DNA of 27,385 nt from Saccoglossus kowalevskii (lineage: Eukaryota > Hemichordata > Enteropneusta > Harrimaniidae), in the NCBI RefSeq assembly GCF_000003605.2, contig NW_003108597.1:12238-39622 (forward strand). Direction: 5' to 3'. This document shows positions 8,861 to 19,699 of the stretch, one piece after another. The notes beneath the pieces were generated by a model. It made no database searches. It was not told the DNA's origin and saw only the letters and a list, made by a program, of their open reading frames with translations. The position numbers were made by a program, and so were the translations under genes. The first letter of the stretch is position 1. Each line of letters starts with the position of its first letter.

Positions 8861-9643
8861 TTTTATCAATGCATTGAATTATATATATTTTTTTATCATA
8901 TGTGCTTTCCTCATCCTAATCATCATATAATATTTTCAAAATAGCCCTGTCACTTCTACGGGGAAAGGAGTCTTTGGTTTGGTAGTCTGGAATCCAGCCA
9001 TTCCGAGTACACCCTTGAAAGGCATGGGGGTCGCTATGCAACTACTTAGTTGACACAGAATTACTAATACGTGTTATAGCTTACTGTTTGTCTCAATTCA
9101 ATTCAAACACTTCAGTCTATTATTATATTCCTCAAGATTATACACTGCATTTAGTCAAGTCGTTTGCCAAATTTAAGGATTCATGTTACAAACTGACCGA
9201 TTGACCAGTAAACCAAACAGATTTTAAACAAAGAAAGCGTCTGCGTACCAATAAGCTACAGTGAGTAGATAAAACAAGGCATGGCTGAAAAACAGGGACG
9301 AGGCAGAATGCAAACTAACGGTACATAACCATGGAGTTGTTTAAGTGAATAAAGACCACTGGTGTCCGAGCATATATCGTAACCAGGTATTTGCGACTCT
9401 GCCGTACGTTTTGCGACGACTGCCTTGTTTAGGACATTAATGTGAGCTAAAAATAGCTGGGTTATTGTTCTCAAGTAGACAATAGAATTTTCTACTTCCT
9501 TGAACATAACTTGAAGAATTTCCTTAGCTGGATTATCACAGGTTGTTTACGACTGTTGTTAATGCGTCAAATATCCATGGATAAGCACGCACTTATCATC
9601 ATAACTGTGTCTTGATTGTTGATGTCTCTAATTAGTTCACAGC
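8861..9643. other. Sequence upstream of the ZU5-UPA-Death gene
   Basis: Contains the presumed 5' UTR. Upstream ATGs occur near 9577 (12 codons, then stop) and at 9622 (out of phase with the first donor), which could dampen translation if transcribed. A minus-strand open stretch, 9256-9507, has some protein-like composition but no recognisable family or splice partners. Confidence 0.35.
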
Positions 9644-9665
9644 ATGAATGGCGGAGAAAAGCCAG
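9644..9665 (+). CDS. Tiny first coding exon (M-N-G-G-E-K-P)
   Basis: ATG at 9644 has A at -3 and encodes seven residues plus one base. It ends at donor GTAAAT (9666), phase 1, exactly matching the phase-1 acceptor at 10472/10473. The spliced reading is M-N-G-G-E-K-P-E-M-R-D-S-G-I. The alternative start at 9622 gives phase 2 and fails. The ATG at 10475 within the next exon is another possible start if this exon is not used. Confidence 0.55.
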
Positions 9666-12600
9666 GTAAATATGTTATATAAAACACATAACATTGTTAT
9701 TTCGGAGAACTACGCTTACTATACCCGTGATATTTGGGGGAGTTAAAATCAATATTTTTAGACACACAAAGTTTGTCCGAAATTCAGTTTACATAATATC
9801 ATTTGTCATTAACAGACACAGTCGTGCATAGTGCAGTCGTTTCAATTGGCCATTAATACATTCATTTATTCTATTCACTTTTCTGGTATTCTGTTGGCGA
9901 CAAGACTTAATATTGTCGAGTTTATCAAATACTTGTTTTGTTAAACGACATTTTCATGACAATTTTCACATGACAAAAATACAGACGTTTTTTTCCTTAT
10001 CCAATTTCCTTATTTACCTGTCACACATAGAAATATACATAACAATGGCTTCACAATGGATATTGTTGATCACCTCCCCCAACGGCCCGTATAAGCACCG
10101 TGGCAGCGTGAAAAAGGTGCCGTGTGATGGCGCCAGTCTAACTCTGATACTTTAAAATACTTTATTTTCGCTTGGGTTAAATTATCGCTATATTCGCTGA
10201 AGGGACGATTCAGTGAAAATAAAACCTAGCGAATATGTTCTTTTTACTATATTTTACATTCAACTTATCAAAGATCAGTGAAAATAAATTCCATACAAAA
10301 CAGCCAGCGAAAATGAATTCCTGCTAAAATAAATTAATTTCCAGTAACTGAGTTTTTGGTGTGTTTCTACAGCCCTATCACAGGATGTGTATTATCATAG
10401 CGTACGTATGTAACGTATAGAAGGACAATGGACCAATACTGTGTTTTCATTATCAATTCATTTACTCTCCAGAAATGAGGGATTCCGGTATTGTATACGA
10501 CGAGATCACCGGGGAATGCAATCCTCCTACAACGATAGGTAATATGACTACAAGAAAACAGACTAGCGACTTTGTCGATGGGGGCATAGAAATGGACGAA
10601 GATGATAATCTTGATAAATATACTGATAATACATTGACTATAGATCCAACGGATAACTTTCAAAGACATACAAATAAACACACCATATCTCTGTCACACA
10701 ATTGTGAAAATACCAGGCAGAATAAGGATTATGGATATGTTCAGTTTGGTCCACCACTCCGTACAACATGCAGTGAACGGATGGCGCAAGATGATGGAAT
10801 GGACCTGGATCGAGGCGGTTTTGTAAACCCTACATATGGTAGGCGTACGACATATTTTGAGTGTATCTTCATGAAATATCGTATGATGTGATGTGGTTTG
10901 GTGTGGTTTCTGTAATGATAAGATTTATAATATAGTGGCATTATTTGGATTATTACTCGATTGAACAAATTACATCACGCATGAAAGTACAGAAGTACGT
11001 ATACTTGGACGTATGATACCTATTTTGGCATAACAGTTTCCACTATTTCACGTTCGAGAGACTACGTTTATCTATATTCTGACATTTTATACACGCAATC
11101 AAATGACATATTTTCAAGGCGATGTTGTATTTGTGTATTCTTTAATGTTTAATGTTTTTTTTTAAAAATATATGGGCGTATCTTTTACAGAATGCGTGCC
11201 GGCATTAACACGCGCACGAGATAGTTTCAATCAGATCATAGCACCTGGTCAGACTGACGGAGGCATGCAGAAAAAACACCAGTTCGGTGGAAGCACAACT
11301 CGGACAATAGACGCAGATTCCAGAAAAAGAAAATATCCATACCCCATTGACGAGCGTCAAGTTCAAGGATTTCCAGATTTTCATCAATCTAAATCACATA
11401 ATCACACATCGGCAATGTTTGACCACAGAGGAGGCATTCTAAAGCTAAATCACAGTGGTGTTAAGGTGTACATACCCCCTGGTGCTATACCTGAAGGCAA
11501 AGAACAGCCGATATTCCTGTACCTAGCAGAGGAAGACAGATATCGACCATCACCCACCAATAGCGCTTCAAATTCCACAATAGTATTTTGTGGTCCACAT
11601 GGACTAATCTTTCAAGAAAATGTATTTGTGACTATACCACACGGTGCTGGCTATGACAGAGATGAATGGAAATTTCAAACATTAATTACCCCAACTGATG
11701 TGCATGAAAATCCGCGCTATCAGAGTGCTGATCATGACGTTTTGGCGATCACTGATGAATCTATAACTTTCATGGTGGACCATTTTACGGGATTTGGAAC
11801 CAAAGTGGAGCCGAAGAGCGAAGGTGCAATGAACGAAGTGAGCGACGCAGAAGTTGTCACACAATATGTACGATTCAAGCCATATATCCAACGCAGTGGA
11901 AATGCTATTAAAATACGAATACGTGGACTTCTTCCCGACTACATGGAGGTGAGTATATAATTATATCGTTTAATAATTATGGAAATATGCCGCGTTTAGG
12001 CAACACCTCGAATAAACAGTAACTCATAACATTTTACAATGTAGCATTGCGAACAAGAGGAGAAGCAACTAAGAGGGAAGCTTGCAGATGCGACTAAAAT
12101 GCTGCTTTTACATGGTAACCATGGAGATATGAAAGTCAACATAACGAATATGAGTGAAGGATGGACGATAATGAATGGAAGTGGCTCTCAACTGGTAACG
12201 TATTCATGGTGATTTTGGTTAACTTACGGAGAATCGTATCAAAAACCACAAACTAGATAGATATATTGTAGCATGCAAAACTATCATTCAATAAGAAGTG
12301 TTTTGAGTTATAGATTTTATTTTGTGACATATGTATTTGTTTCGAAAAAAAAACGAATTATTGTTCTATTGAATGCTTATATCAACGTAATATCAATAAG
12401 AAACTGTTAAAAAAAAACAATGTGTACTTTTGTTCTATTATAACAGATGTCCCACAGTAAGCTTCAACACAGCCACGACTGTGCTACATTTGTATTGCAA
12501 TTGTGCCAGCCATGTGACTCTCAATTCAGCTGTTGTGTTCATGTGAAACAGATGGGTGTTTCAGAAAGCACGGACTCAGTAAGTTTCAATATATCAGAAC

Positions 12601-13873
12601 CTCTCGGACCTGACAGTGAGGTGAGTTAAAATAGGCCATGATACAACCATTACCTATTATTGCTAACTATTTTTGGTGTAGACAACTTGAAACAAATAAA
12701 TAAAGAAAATTTACATTTTTAGGAATCTGGTCTCGATTGCAATGTCCTCGACGCCCCATTACCAGCGCATATTGAGACTAAAATATGCCAGAAATTAGAC
12801 GAAGAAAACCCACTAGGAAACGGACAGGATTGGAGAATGTTTGCAGAAGAAGAAAACCTATCTATGTCGACAATACAGCATCTCCAACACCAGAAGCAAT
12901 ATGGGAAGAGTCCAACAAGGGCAGTACTCGGAGGATGGATACAACGACATGAACATATTGGCCAACACGAACTTTTGAACCTTGTCGGTATTTTCAGGAA
13001 AATCCGTAGAATTGATGTTGCCGGTTTATTAGACAAACATATACGTGCTAGATATAGTGTAAGAAGAGGCGATGACACACATGGAATACTGTCGGATACT
13101 GCTGGTAACATATCCTTGACAGAAGTGGAATCAAGTGAACAAAGCGAAGACGTGGGACCAGCAGAAGCATTTAAAGATGAAGAGCGTGACCAGGTTCCAC
13201 CGCCCAGACAAATAGAGCGCACGAGTTTTAATCGAAAGGCATTGAGAAAAAAGAGTGTTGAGCGGACAAGTAAAACAGTAACTCATCAAGGTAAATGTTT
13301 TTAGGGTACGATTTTTAAGATTTTCTCTAGCAGACGTACACTAACATTACATTTTCGGAATTGCCCAGTTCTTCATACTGTTTTGTGTGTTTTGTTTGAT
13401 GTTTTTTCAGATAGTCGAAGTAGATCCATACAATCTGATGCCATTGCTTGTTCTGAAAAGAAACTCCCCGGAGCGTATGACAAGCTTGAATATAGTGATA
13501 GTTGTAAGGTGTCATCGAAAGATGATATAAATGCTGAAATGGATGACGTCAAACGCAGAAGTCGCCGCAGAAGAGTCAGCATAGACCAATTAGATGGCAT
13601 AAAAGATCCTACAGGTTAGTTGTCAAAGAATATTCTGGATCTGGATCATTGAATAGATATGACTTATATGTTGGCAGAGATGTATAATGTGAAAATGTAT
13701 TTTCTGTATGTTTTATTGTTCTATCATATCATTATAAAGTAACGAATATGTTGATATCATTTCCAGGGCAACAAAATATTCCAGACTCCGGATTTTTCTC
13801 CGTTTGTTCAAATACGTTTGACGATGACGATTCCATTCCGATGTTAAAGAGCTCGGACGTGATTGATGATTGA
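9644..13873 (+). CDS. ZU5-UPA-Death domain protein (UNC5/UNC5CL-like), DSG motifs at both ends
   Basis: Eight coding exons (9644-9665, 10473-10838, 11191-11948, 12045-12194, 12447-12620, 12723-13290, 13411-13614, 13767-13873) sum to 2349 bases, exactly 782 residues plus stop. Domains: disordered residues 1-200 with R-D-S-G-I at 10-14 and N-P-T-Y at 126-129; ZU5 about 206-332; UPA about 351-485; Death about 503-593; basic Ser/Arg tail; D-S-G-F-F-S at 754-759. The ZU5-UPA-Death module is that of UNC5 receptors, PIDD and UNC5CL. Here there is no signal peptide, Ig, TSP1 or membrane segment, so an intracellular adaptor closer in architecture to UNC5CL is inferred, perhaps acting in NF-kB or death signalling. 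It lies 4.1 kb downstream of the CARD/TRADD-N gene on the same strand. Confidence 0.88.
9666..10472 (+). other. First intron (807 bases) with short A-G-C-G-A-A-A-A-T type repeats
   Basis: About 10158-10330 contains several copies of a word like CAGTGAAAATAAA/CAGCGAAAATGAA (near 10213, 10276, 10303) and inverted relatives (ATTTTCGCT near 10165). This suggests a small degenerate repeat element. The rest shows nothing recognisable. Confidence 0.45.
10473..10838 (+). CDS. Exon: RDSGI motif, acidic region, NPTY motif
   Basis: The acceptor TTTACTCTCCAG ends at 10472 and the donor GTAGGC is at 10839; 366 bases, phase 1-1. It begins E-M-R-D-S-G-I-V-Y-D-E (10478-10504), is followed by a polar, acidic, probably disordered stretch (M-D-E-D-D-N-L-D), and ends G-G-F-V-N-P-T-Y. 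N-P-x-Y with an upstream aromatic residue is a known PTB-domain or endocytic adaptor signal. Confidence 0.82.
10839..11190 (+). other. Intron of 352 bases
   Basis: AT-rich phase-1 intron ending TCTTTTACAG at 11181-11190. No repeat, RNA gene or extra exon is seen. Confidence 0.6.
11191..11948 (+). CDS. Exon: ZU5 domain and start of UPA
   Basis: The acceptor TTTTACAG ends at 11190 and the donor GTGAGT is at 11949; phase 1 in, phase 0 out. From 11418 the sequence is a typical ZU5 start: F-D-H-R-G-G-I-L-K-L, V-K-V-Y-I-P-P-G-A-I-P-E-G. A G-P-H-G-L-I-F-Q-E-N-V-F-V-T-I-P-H strand pair and D-H-F-T-G-F-G-T (11778-11801) follow. H-F-T lies where PIDD and UNC5CL carry the H-F-S autoproteolysis signature. 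The UPA opening V-T-Q-Y-V-R-F-K-P begins near 11853. Confidence 0.9.
12045..12194 (+). CDS. Exon: middle of UPA domain
   Basis: The acceptor ATGTAG ends at 12044 and the donor GTAACG is at 12195; 150 bases, phase 0-0. It encodes the Glu-rich helix E-Q-E-E-K-Q-L-R-G-K-L, then M-L-L-L-H-G and D-M-K-V-N-I and G-W, which match the UPA pattern of UNC5 and PIDD. Confidence 0.85.
12447..12620 (+). CDS. Exon: end of UPA domain
   Basis: The acceptor ATTATAACAG ends at 12446 and the donor GTGAGT is at 12621; 174 bases, phase 0-0. It encodes C-A-T-F-V-L-Q-L-C-Q-P, the F-x-L strand that ends UPA domains, then a Ser-rich linker to the Death domain. Confidence 0.8.
12723..13290 (+). CDS. Exon: Death domain
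   Basis: The acceptor ACATTTTTAG ends at 12722 and the donor GTAAAT is at 13291; phase 0 in, phase 1 out. The Death domain spans residues about 503-593: L-P-A-H-I-E-T-K-I-C-Q-K-L, the conserved D-W-R-M-F-A-E-E (W527), S-P-T-R-A-V-L-G-G-W (like S-P-T-x-x-L-L-x-x-W of UNC5) and L-L-N-L-V-G-I-F-R-K-I. It opens with E-S-G-L-D, a degenerate form of the D-S-G motif. An acidic then basic tail follows. Confidence 0.88.
13411..13614 (+). CDS. Exon: Ser/Arg-rich tail with R-R-R-R-V-S
   Basis: The acceptor GTTTTTTCAG ends at 13410 and the donor GTTAGT is at 13615; 204 bases, phase 1-1. It begins D-S-R-S-R-S, contains K-L-E-Y-S-D-S-C, and ends with K-R-R-S-R-R-R-R-V-S-I-D-Q, a potential basophilic-kinase site (R-R-x-S) and nuclear localisation signal. 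Confidence 0.8.
13767..13873 (+). CDS. Terminal exon with D-S-G-F-F-S
   Basis: The acceptor ATTTCCAG ends at 13766, phase 1; TGA is at 13871-13873. It encodes I-P-D-S-G-F-F-S-V (D-S-G-F-F-S at 13784-13801), an exact D-S-G-hydrophobic-x-S match to the beta-TrCP phosphodegron form, then an acidic D-D-D-D patch and S-S-D-V-I-D-D at the end. Confidence 0.8.
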
Positions 13874-14045
13874 TATCGGAGCACCTATTACGAAAAGTGG
13901 AAATACCACAATGAATATATAGACAACACAATGGGAACAAATTCTTACTATATATCAAACTCACAATGTAATATTTTTTTTATTCATCACACTTTTCTAC
14001 CAATCATATTTAGACATTGATGTGGTTCAGTTTTATGATGGAAGA

Positions 14046-14175
14046 TTTTTTTTTCTGAAATTGGACGTGCCAGGACGGACTTCAATTAAGTTTCATACCA
14101 CCAATAAACCATATGTTTAAGTTTTTTTACTACGTTTTTTTCTGAAACACGATGTGTTAGAACGTACTTCATGAC
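14046..14175. repeat. Degenerate direct duplication in or after the 3' UTR
   Basis: The block TTTTTTTCTGAAA...GGACG...ACTTCA (about 14048-14082) recurs as TTTTTTTCTGAAA...GAACG...ACTTCA (about 14135-14170), about 88 bases apart. The copies are diverged in the middle. Confidence 0.4.
14103..14108 (+). terminator. Candidate polyadenylation signal
   Basis: Canonical AATAAA 230 bases after the stop of the ZU5-UPA-Death gene. A T-rich tract follows at about 14116-14128, and TTTTTTT runs recur to 14141. It is the first canonical hexamer after the stop, so it probably ends the transcript. Confidence 0.5.
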
Positions 14176-15680
14176 ATATGGATCTGGACAACTCTCGATT
14201 CAAAACAGACCGTTTTTCTAAGAATATTGAAGGTAGAAAGCCTGACAGTTCTGCGTGTCTGTTTAAATCTATTGCGTAGAAGTTTGAGCTGGCGAATTAT
14301 ATTACATACATGTGGTTTCAACAAATTAAAACAATATTTTGATATTTGCGACCTGTTTTTGTTTTTGAGAAATTCATCCAAACGCTATCATTGTCGTCTA
14401 ATGATATCTAATTAGTGGTATGAGCTCTGTTGTTATTGTTTCGACTGTAATTATGGCTGTATAACAGTAATTTAGTCGTTTTTGACAGATCACATGTTAC
14501 ATAACCAAAGTTTATTTTGACCTAATAATTTGAAGTTTTGACCCTACTTGACCTTGCTTAGACCTGACAATTATGGGGTTGTCCAAGCACACATCGTTAT
14601 GAGGTCAACTTCTTTGATATGGCAGGTGATGGGAATCTTTCTATTTTGATTTCAGTATTTTTCTAGCTTTGTATTCAACTATCATGTCATATTTATGAAT
14701 GCCAATTGTTTGGTTGAATAATTTGTAATTTGGTTTTACCCTAATCTCTTTAATTTGTTTTTGGCTGGGCTGTTGTCTTATATATATTGTCTTTATACAA
14801 ACAAGCTTATTCAAGTTTATTTATTCAGCATTGAATTGTTCATGCTAACGCTGGGATTCTGTGAAAAATATTTAACCCTATTTCATAGGATTTTTATTTT
14901 TACATTATGACTGACATGCCAAACAAATCAATGTTTAATAAAGTCAAATTCTCAAATATTCAAATCTCTCAGAATAGTATAACTATATACTTGTCTCTGT
15001 CAGGTGTGTTGTACACTGTCAGGATAATGTCCCAGTAATAATTACTTGTCTGTGTCATTTTGTGATTAGTTTACTAATTAGCTCTATCTAGAGTTTATTA
15101 TTGAACATTGGTTATACCCCCTCGAAATTAATCGGGAACGCCGTTGATTTGACCTTGATTAAATCTGGGATGTATATTAGGTGAATTTTAAACTTAGACC
15201 CTTTCTGGTTGGTACAGTATTGATTTTTATTTTTTATTTCCATAGTGATACAGCTTATCGGGCTTTTGGCAGTTACACAGACTCCACACTTGTTTACATA
15301 ACCGAAGTATTAGCAACATGGTAATCCCAGCAACACATATATGTAAACATGACATTGCGACTGAATAAGATTGAAGGGATGATATTTGCAATATCCACTC
15401 ACATATATGTCATTCGATTTTTTAGAAAGTAAAATTGATGTACCCGTACAAATCAATAACTCTTTATCACATCTACGCTAGTTCCTATCGTAAAAAAAAC
15501 ACAAAACAGCCATACCCTCTACATTTTGTTAAACAGCAAGGGATAACTGTTGCAGAAATAATCTACTCATAATATAGCACGTTATTAGCCGTGATATATG
15601 TCATGAAATTAGTAATAAGTGCCTTGGTATCATTTTATATGCGATGACAAAATAAAACGATGTGTTTTAGTTAGCATGAG
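14176..15680. other. Gene-free AT-rich stretch
   Basis: No exon with supporting splice sites was found on either strand. A short word like CATGTTACATAACCAAAGT (14491-14509) has a relative near 15293-15309. The stretch otherwise shows nothing recognisable. Confidence 0.5.
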
Positions 15681-15689
15681 AGCATGTTC

Positions 15690-15910
15690 ATTTCACGAAA
15701 ATATTTTCAAATTTAATAGAATTTTTGATATTTTCGATCTCTGCTTGAAAACGACTTGTTCAATTGTTTCGATACTTTATACATTGACACCTTGAGTGAA
15801 CCTTATTCAGATTTGATTTTGTGTGTGAAAATATCTTCACTTTTAGTTTTTGCTATTTTCGACTTCTTCTTTAAAATGGCTATATCTCTGATGTGTTCAA
15901 GTATCTAACA
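15690..15910. repeat. Two diverged copies of an AT-rich unit
   Basis: GAAAATATTTTCA...TTTTTGATATTTTCGA (from about 15698) is repeated as GAAAATATCTTCA...TTTTTGCTATTTTCGA (from about 15827), with similar following sequence (GTTCAATTGTTTCGATAC / GTGTTCAAGTATC). The period is about 130 bases. Confidence 0.45.
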
Positions 15911-18890
15911 GGCAGCTTGTTTTAATTCAAAATAATTCTTCGATATTATCTATTCACTTGTGATTCCATGCGTTTCAGACGTCTGACAGAGCGACAAGTC
16001 ACGATGAATCGTCTGTTTAATGTATCGGAGCATAAATATAATGTAATCAATTGTAATGTAATGTAAATTATTATTATAGCGTCGTGGTCATCAGCAATAA
16101 TGTGATAATGTCAAGTTTATTTTTATCTTATATTTGTTTATTTCTTCACATAATTTCCTATTTTGCATTTTATTAGTATATTGTCAATAATGTCTAGGAA
16201 ATACTGGTTCATGAAAGCATACTTCTCATTTAAATTTTTAATGAACTTTCTTATTCCATCCATTAACAATTTTATGTATAGTATCAAACATCAACTAAAA
16301 TTTGTTCATGTTCATACGAATGTTTCACACGGATCTGAATGACGTTTCAGTCAGGTATACAGCAGGGTTAGAAATGACAATATTGTACATACAGTGGCAA
16401 ATTCAGTACTAGCATTTAGTGATGTATGTGAACTATTGAATCGCACTTTATAAATGATACCAAATGTCGTGGTCCTGTCGATAACTCGAATTTCATGACA
16501 ATTGTTCAATACATACAAACTCTTCGAATTAACACACGCTAAACAATAGAACACCTAAAAACGACACACTTTTTACGAATTGTATATGGAAAAACTGAAT
16601 GTATTCAAACATGTTTAAATATTGAACTAAGATCACCAGCACGTACCTCTATAAATATGTCATCATGCTTTTGTTGGCATGATCTTTACTAGTTAACATT
16701 TGACCTTTCGACCTGAAGCAAATCACATAAAAACAAATTTGATTTACACTGCCATTTATAAAATATGAAATAAACCTGGATGGTTTAGGAATTTCGGTGA
16801 CATCTTGTATCACACTAATGGGCCTCATCAACGTAATAATGTTTGATTTGAATTCTCGTTTACTTTTACAGGTCACGGCATTGTAGAACGATTAACAAAC
16901 ATCGACGATTCAATCAATTGTAAAAATTATAACGTAACGTTGAAGACGGTGAAGAAACGAACGTCAAATATTTCAAAATTAAATGAGAAAAAAAATGGCA
17001 AATAAACAATTACATGATTCGACAATAAAAGGGCATGGCAGAGACGATTCAAAATAAAATAAAATAAAATAAAATAAAAGTAAGCAGTACATATTTTTAT
17101 TGAATACGACATCATGTCATATATAACCATGTTCATGACATCCAATATTACAACTGAATTGCCAACCTATTAAACCACAAATTGGATGTTTTATTAACAC
17201 GTGACTGTACCTTTAGTAACAAACTAAATTGTTATTACTTTGAAAATCTTGTCACTCGCGCATTAACATTTAGTATTTTTATGGCGCTTTAAAGTGAATT
17301 GGTTTATTGACTGTCCGACATTGCTATTGTATGAACAGATAAACAAATATGTTATTTATTCAGACTGTAAAACATGGATTAACAAAACGATTTTATTTAA
17401 GCCTGTCAGCAGAAAATGTGCCACACAAAAACTATGTGCAAGGTTTCGCAGTGTTCATATTGTATGCATCCAAAAGAGATAATATATGTGTGTGAGAAAA
17501 TGAAGAATTAAATCTATTGAGCTGAATAGAATACATTTGTTTCAGGTACATAGAATGTATACATGAAGCAACATAATGCAACATATTTGATTCACCTGAT
17601 CCTGTAAAATGTGAAATTACAAAATCCATTTAGGTTTGTTGACCTTTACAGCTCACATCACCATAGAACGTAAATATGAAACTACTGACAATTCACGATG
17701 ACACGAAATAAAGTATCAAATAGTTGTGTGCGGTATTTGCTAACAGCATGTATATTCGAAATATACAAGTTCACGCAAACTCCCTCGGTTATGTATAAGT
17801 TTGTTAGAATTATGACACAAACACATGGCATATTGTCAATATAACTCACGGACAATCATTAATGATCGTTCATTTACGAAGTACTACTTTCTAGATCCAA
17901 TAAATATAAAACATACGATTGAATTGTGCGAGTCTTATTATATTTTGAGACTTATATTTTGCACCAGATAATCTTAGACAGAATTTTGTTATTCGCTCAT
18001 CGGCTTTGTCTGTTGTACCATTGAATAAGATGACCGCCTTGTTAGATGCGTGATACGGAAATGACTGGCGAAAGTTATCAGAAGACACAATGAAGTGTAT
18101 ATATCCGATACAGTAATTAGAATCGAAGCGGCACCAAAGTAGGAGTCATACAAAATCTTTGTGGATTTATTGGCAATGCAACAATATGATCGTCTGATGG
18201 CAAGTGCTTCATTACCATGTTGTACGTAGTTCAAAGAAACATTTGCAGCCGAAGGTATAGTAGACTATTCAAATGGAGCGTACCCATTGCAAATACTGGA
18301 TTGTCAATCACATCAAAGTTAGTTTAGTTTCATGATTCATTTTAATTGATTAATTAATTATTTGAGTAAACACAAACATTCAAAAGACATGTCCATTTTT
18401 ATTGTGTTTCTTGGATATCAACATTTATACAATCAAAATATTGAAGGGTCTCTGAAAAATAAATTATTTTATTTTTATGTTCATAAATTCGAAATGTACA
18501 TATAATAATAACACACGAGTATAGCAATACTCCAAACAACACGTCGATTTCAATATCATCAATAAATAAAACACCATGATTTATATTTTGATCAACGCTA
18601 CCACTAAAAAGAACCATATCACGATATGTAAAATTAGTAATTATTTGGGGTTGCATTAATTACAATTTAATTATTCATACAATTAATAGGTGACGCCTGA
18701 GCTCTTTTTTATACGAACATCCATATTGGCTTTGTATGAATATTTGTTGTTTGAGCGAGTACATGGCTGCAACGTAGATGCTGGATATATATCTTTGGGA
18801 CTTTGAGAGCGGAATATAATCAAAATAATTTCAACTTTGCCGGGCTGGTTTGTGTGGACCCAAACGGTTGGGGTTAAAGGTGAATTATAT
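15911..18890. other. Gene-free stretch with a microsatellite
   Basis: Apart from the pentanucleotide tract at 17051 no supported feature is seen. A minus-strand open stretch at 17891-18145 has somewhat protein-like composition (for example F-N-G-T-T-D-K-A-D-E-R) but no recognised family and no clear splice partners. Confidence 0.4.
17051..17079. repeat. (AAAAT)n microsatellite
   Basis: Five perfect AAAAT units followed by AAAA. Confidence 0.9.
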
Positions 18891-18966
18891 TATGTTGTAA
18901 TAAATATCTATATATTTACAAAACTCTTATAACTACAAAAAATCTCCAAAACATACTGTTTTAAGA

Positions 18967-19670
18967 TTCTAAAACATAAAGCAATTCCAAGTATCAGAAT
19001 GAGCCTTATATATATTAGTAACAGATGCGCATTTTAGATATTCTATATTTTAGATATATTTCTTATATTCTTTAAGGAAATAAACATAATACATTTACTT
19101 CCTCCTATCACACAACGGTGTTTGGTTGGCGAAAAAACCAAAAGATGTTTTAATTCATCATTCGCCAATGACGCAAATGAGGGAGATGCATTTACAAAGG
19201 AAATTTGGGTTAGAAAGATAAACGAGGTCAACATAAACATGTAATCAATACGCTCAAAGACTGTGCAGACGCAGGCTTCGTTCTCCATATTCTTATTCCC
19301 ACATATATAGCAAATAACAGTATTTGGTTGGGTAATCAAATGTACCTGTAGATTCAGCACGTTGTGTCCACATACTTTCCAATGCTACAACATTTTACTA
19401 GTATCAATAAATTAAAATCAGTTGAACTACCTGTTGAAATAATTCATTCTAACAATCTTCAATTATAACACGAATAAGTTGTGTACAAATTCAAAATTCT
19501 ATTTTCATTATTTTTTTATTATGGTATATCCTACTAACACAGTTTTACTCATGATCTACTGACCATTCAGTACAATTTATTTACTTGCCACGGTTTTTAA
19601 CTACAGGTGTTGCTTTATATTCCACACATGCATAGTATATTTATGTTCACCCAAACACAGCAAGAGTTTG
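18967..19670. repeat. Diverged repeat element, copy A
   Basis: Three blocks (18967-19191, 19395-19548, about 19587-19670) are recognisably similar in direct orientation to blocks at 23431-23639, 23196-23360 and about 24005-24098. Shared words include TTCTAAAACATAAAGC, GTAACAGAT and TGTTTGGTTGG. The block order differs between copies. A minus-strand open frame here (19043-19360) lies in the repeat and is not conserved intact in copy B. Confidence 0.6.
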
Positions 19671-19699
19671 GTTTAATAGATTAATTTAACATGTAAATT

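Noticed and set aside
9256-9507. Minus-strand 83-codon open frame with protein-like start
   Set aside because: No recognised family, no paired splice sites, and it lies in the presumed 5' region of a well-supported plus-strand gene.
12719-13222. Minus-strand 167-codon open frame
   Set aside because: Shadow of the Death-domain exon, whose plus-strand translation matches a known fold and splice phases.
15500-17000. CRISPR-like or short regularly spaced repeats
   Set aside because: Only diverged AT-rich duplications and a microsatellite are present; nothing regular enough, and the genome is eukaryotic.
17891-18145. Minus-strand open stretch containing F-N-G-T-T-D-K-A-D-E-R
   Set aside because: Somewhat protein-like, but no family, start or splice partners found; kept only as a note.
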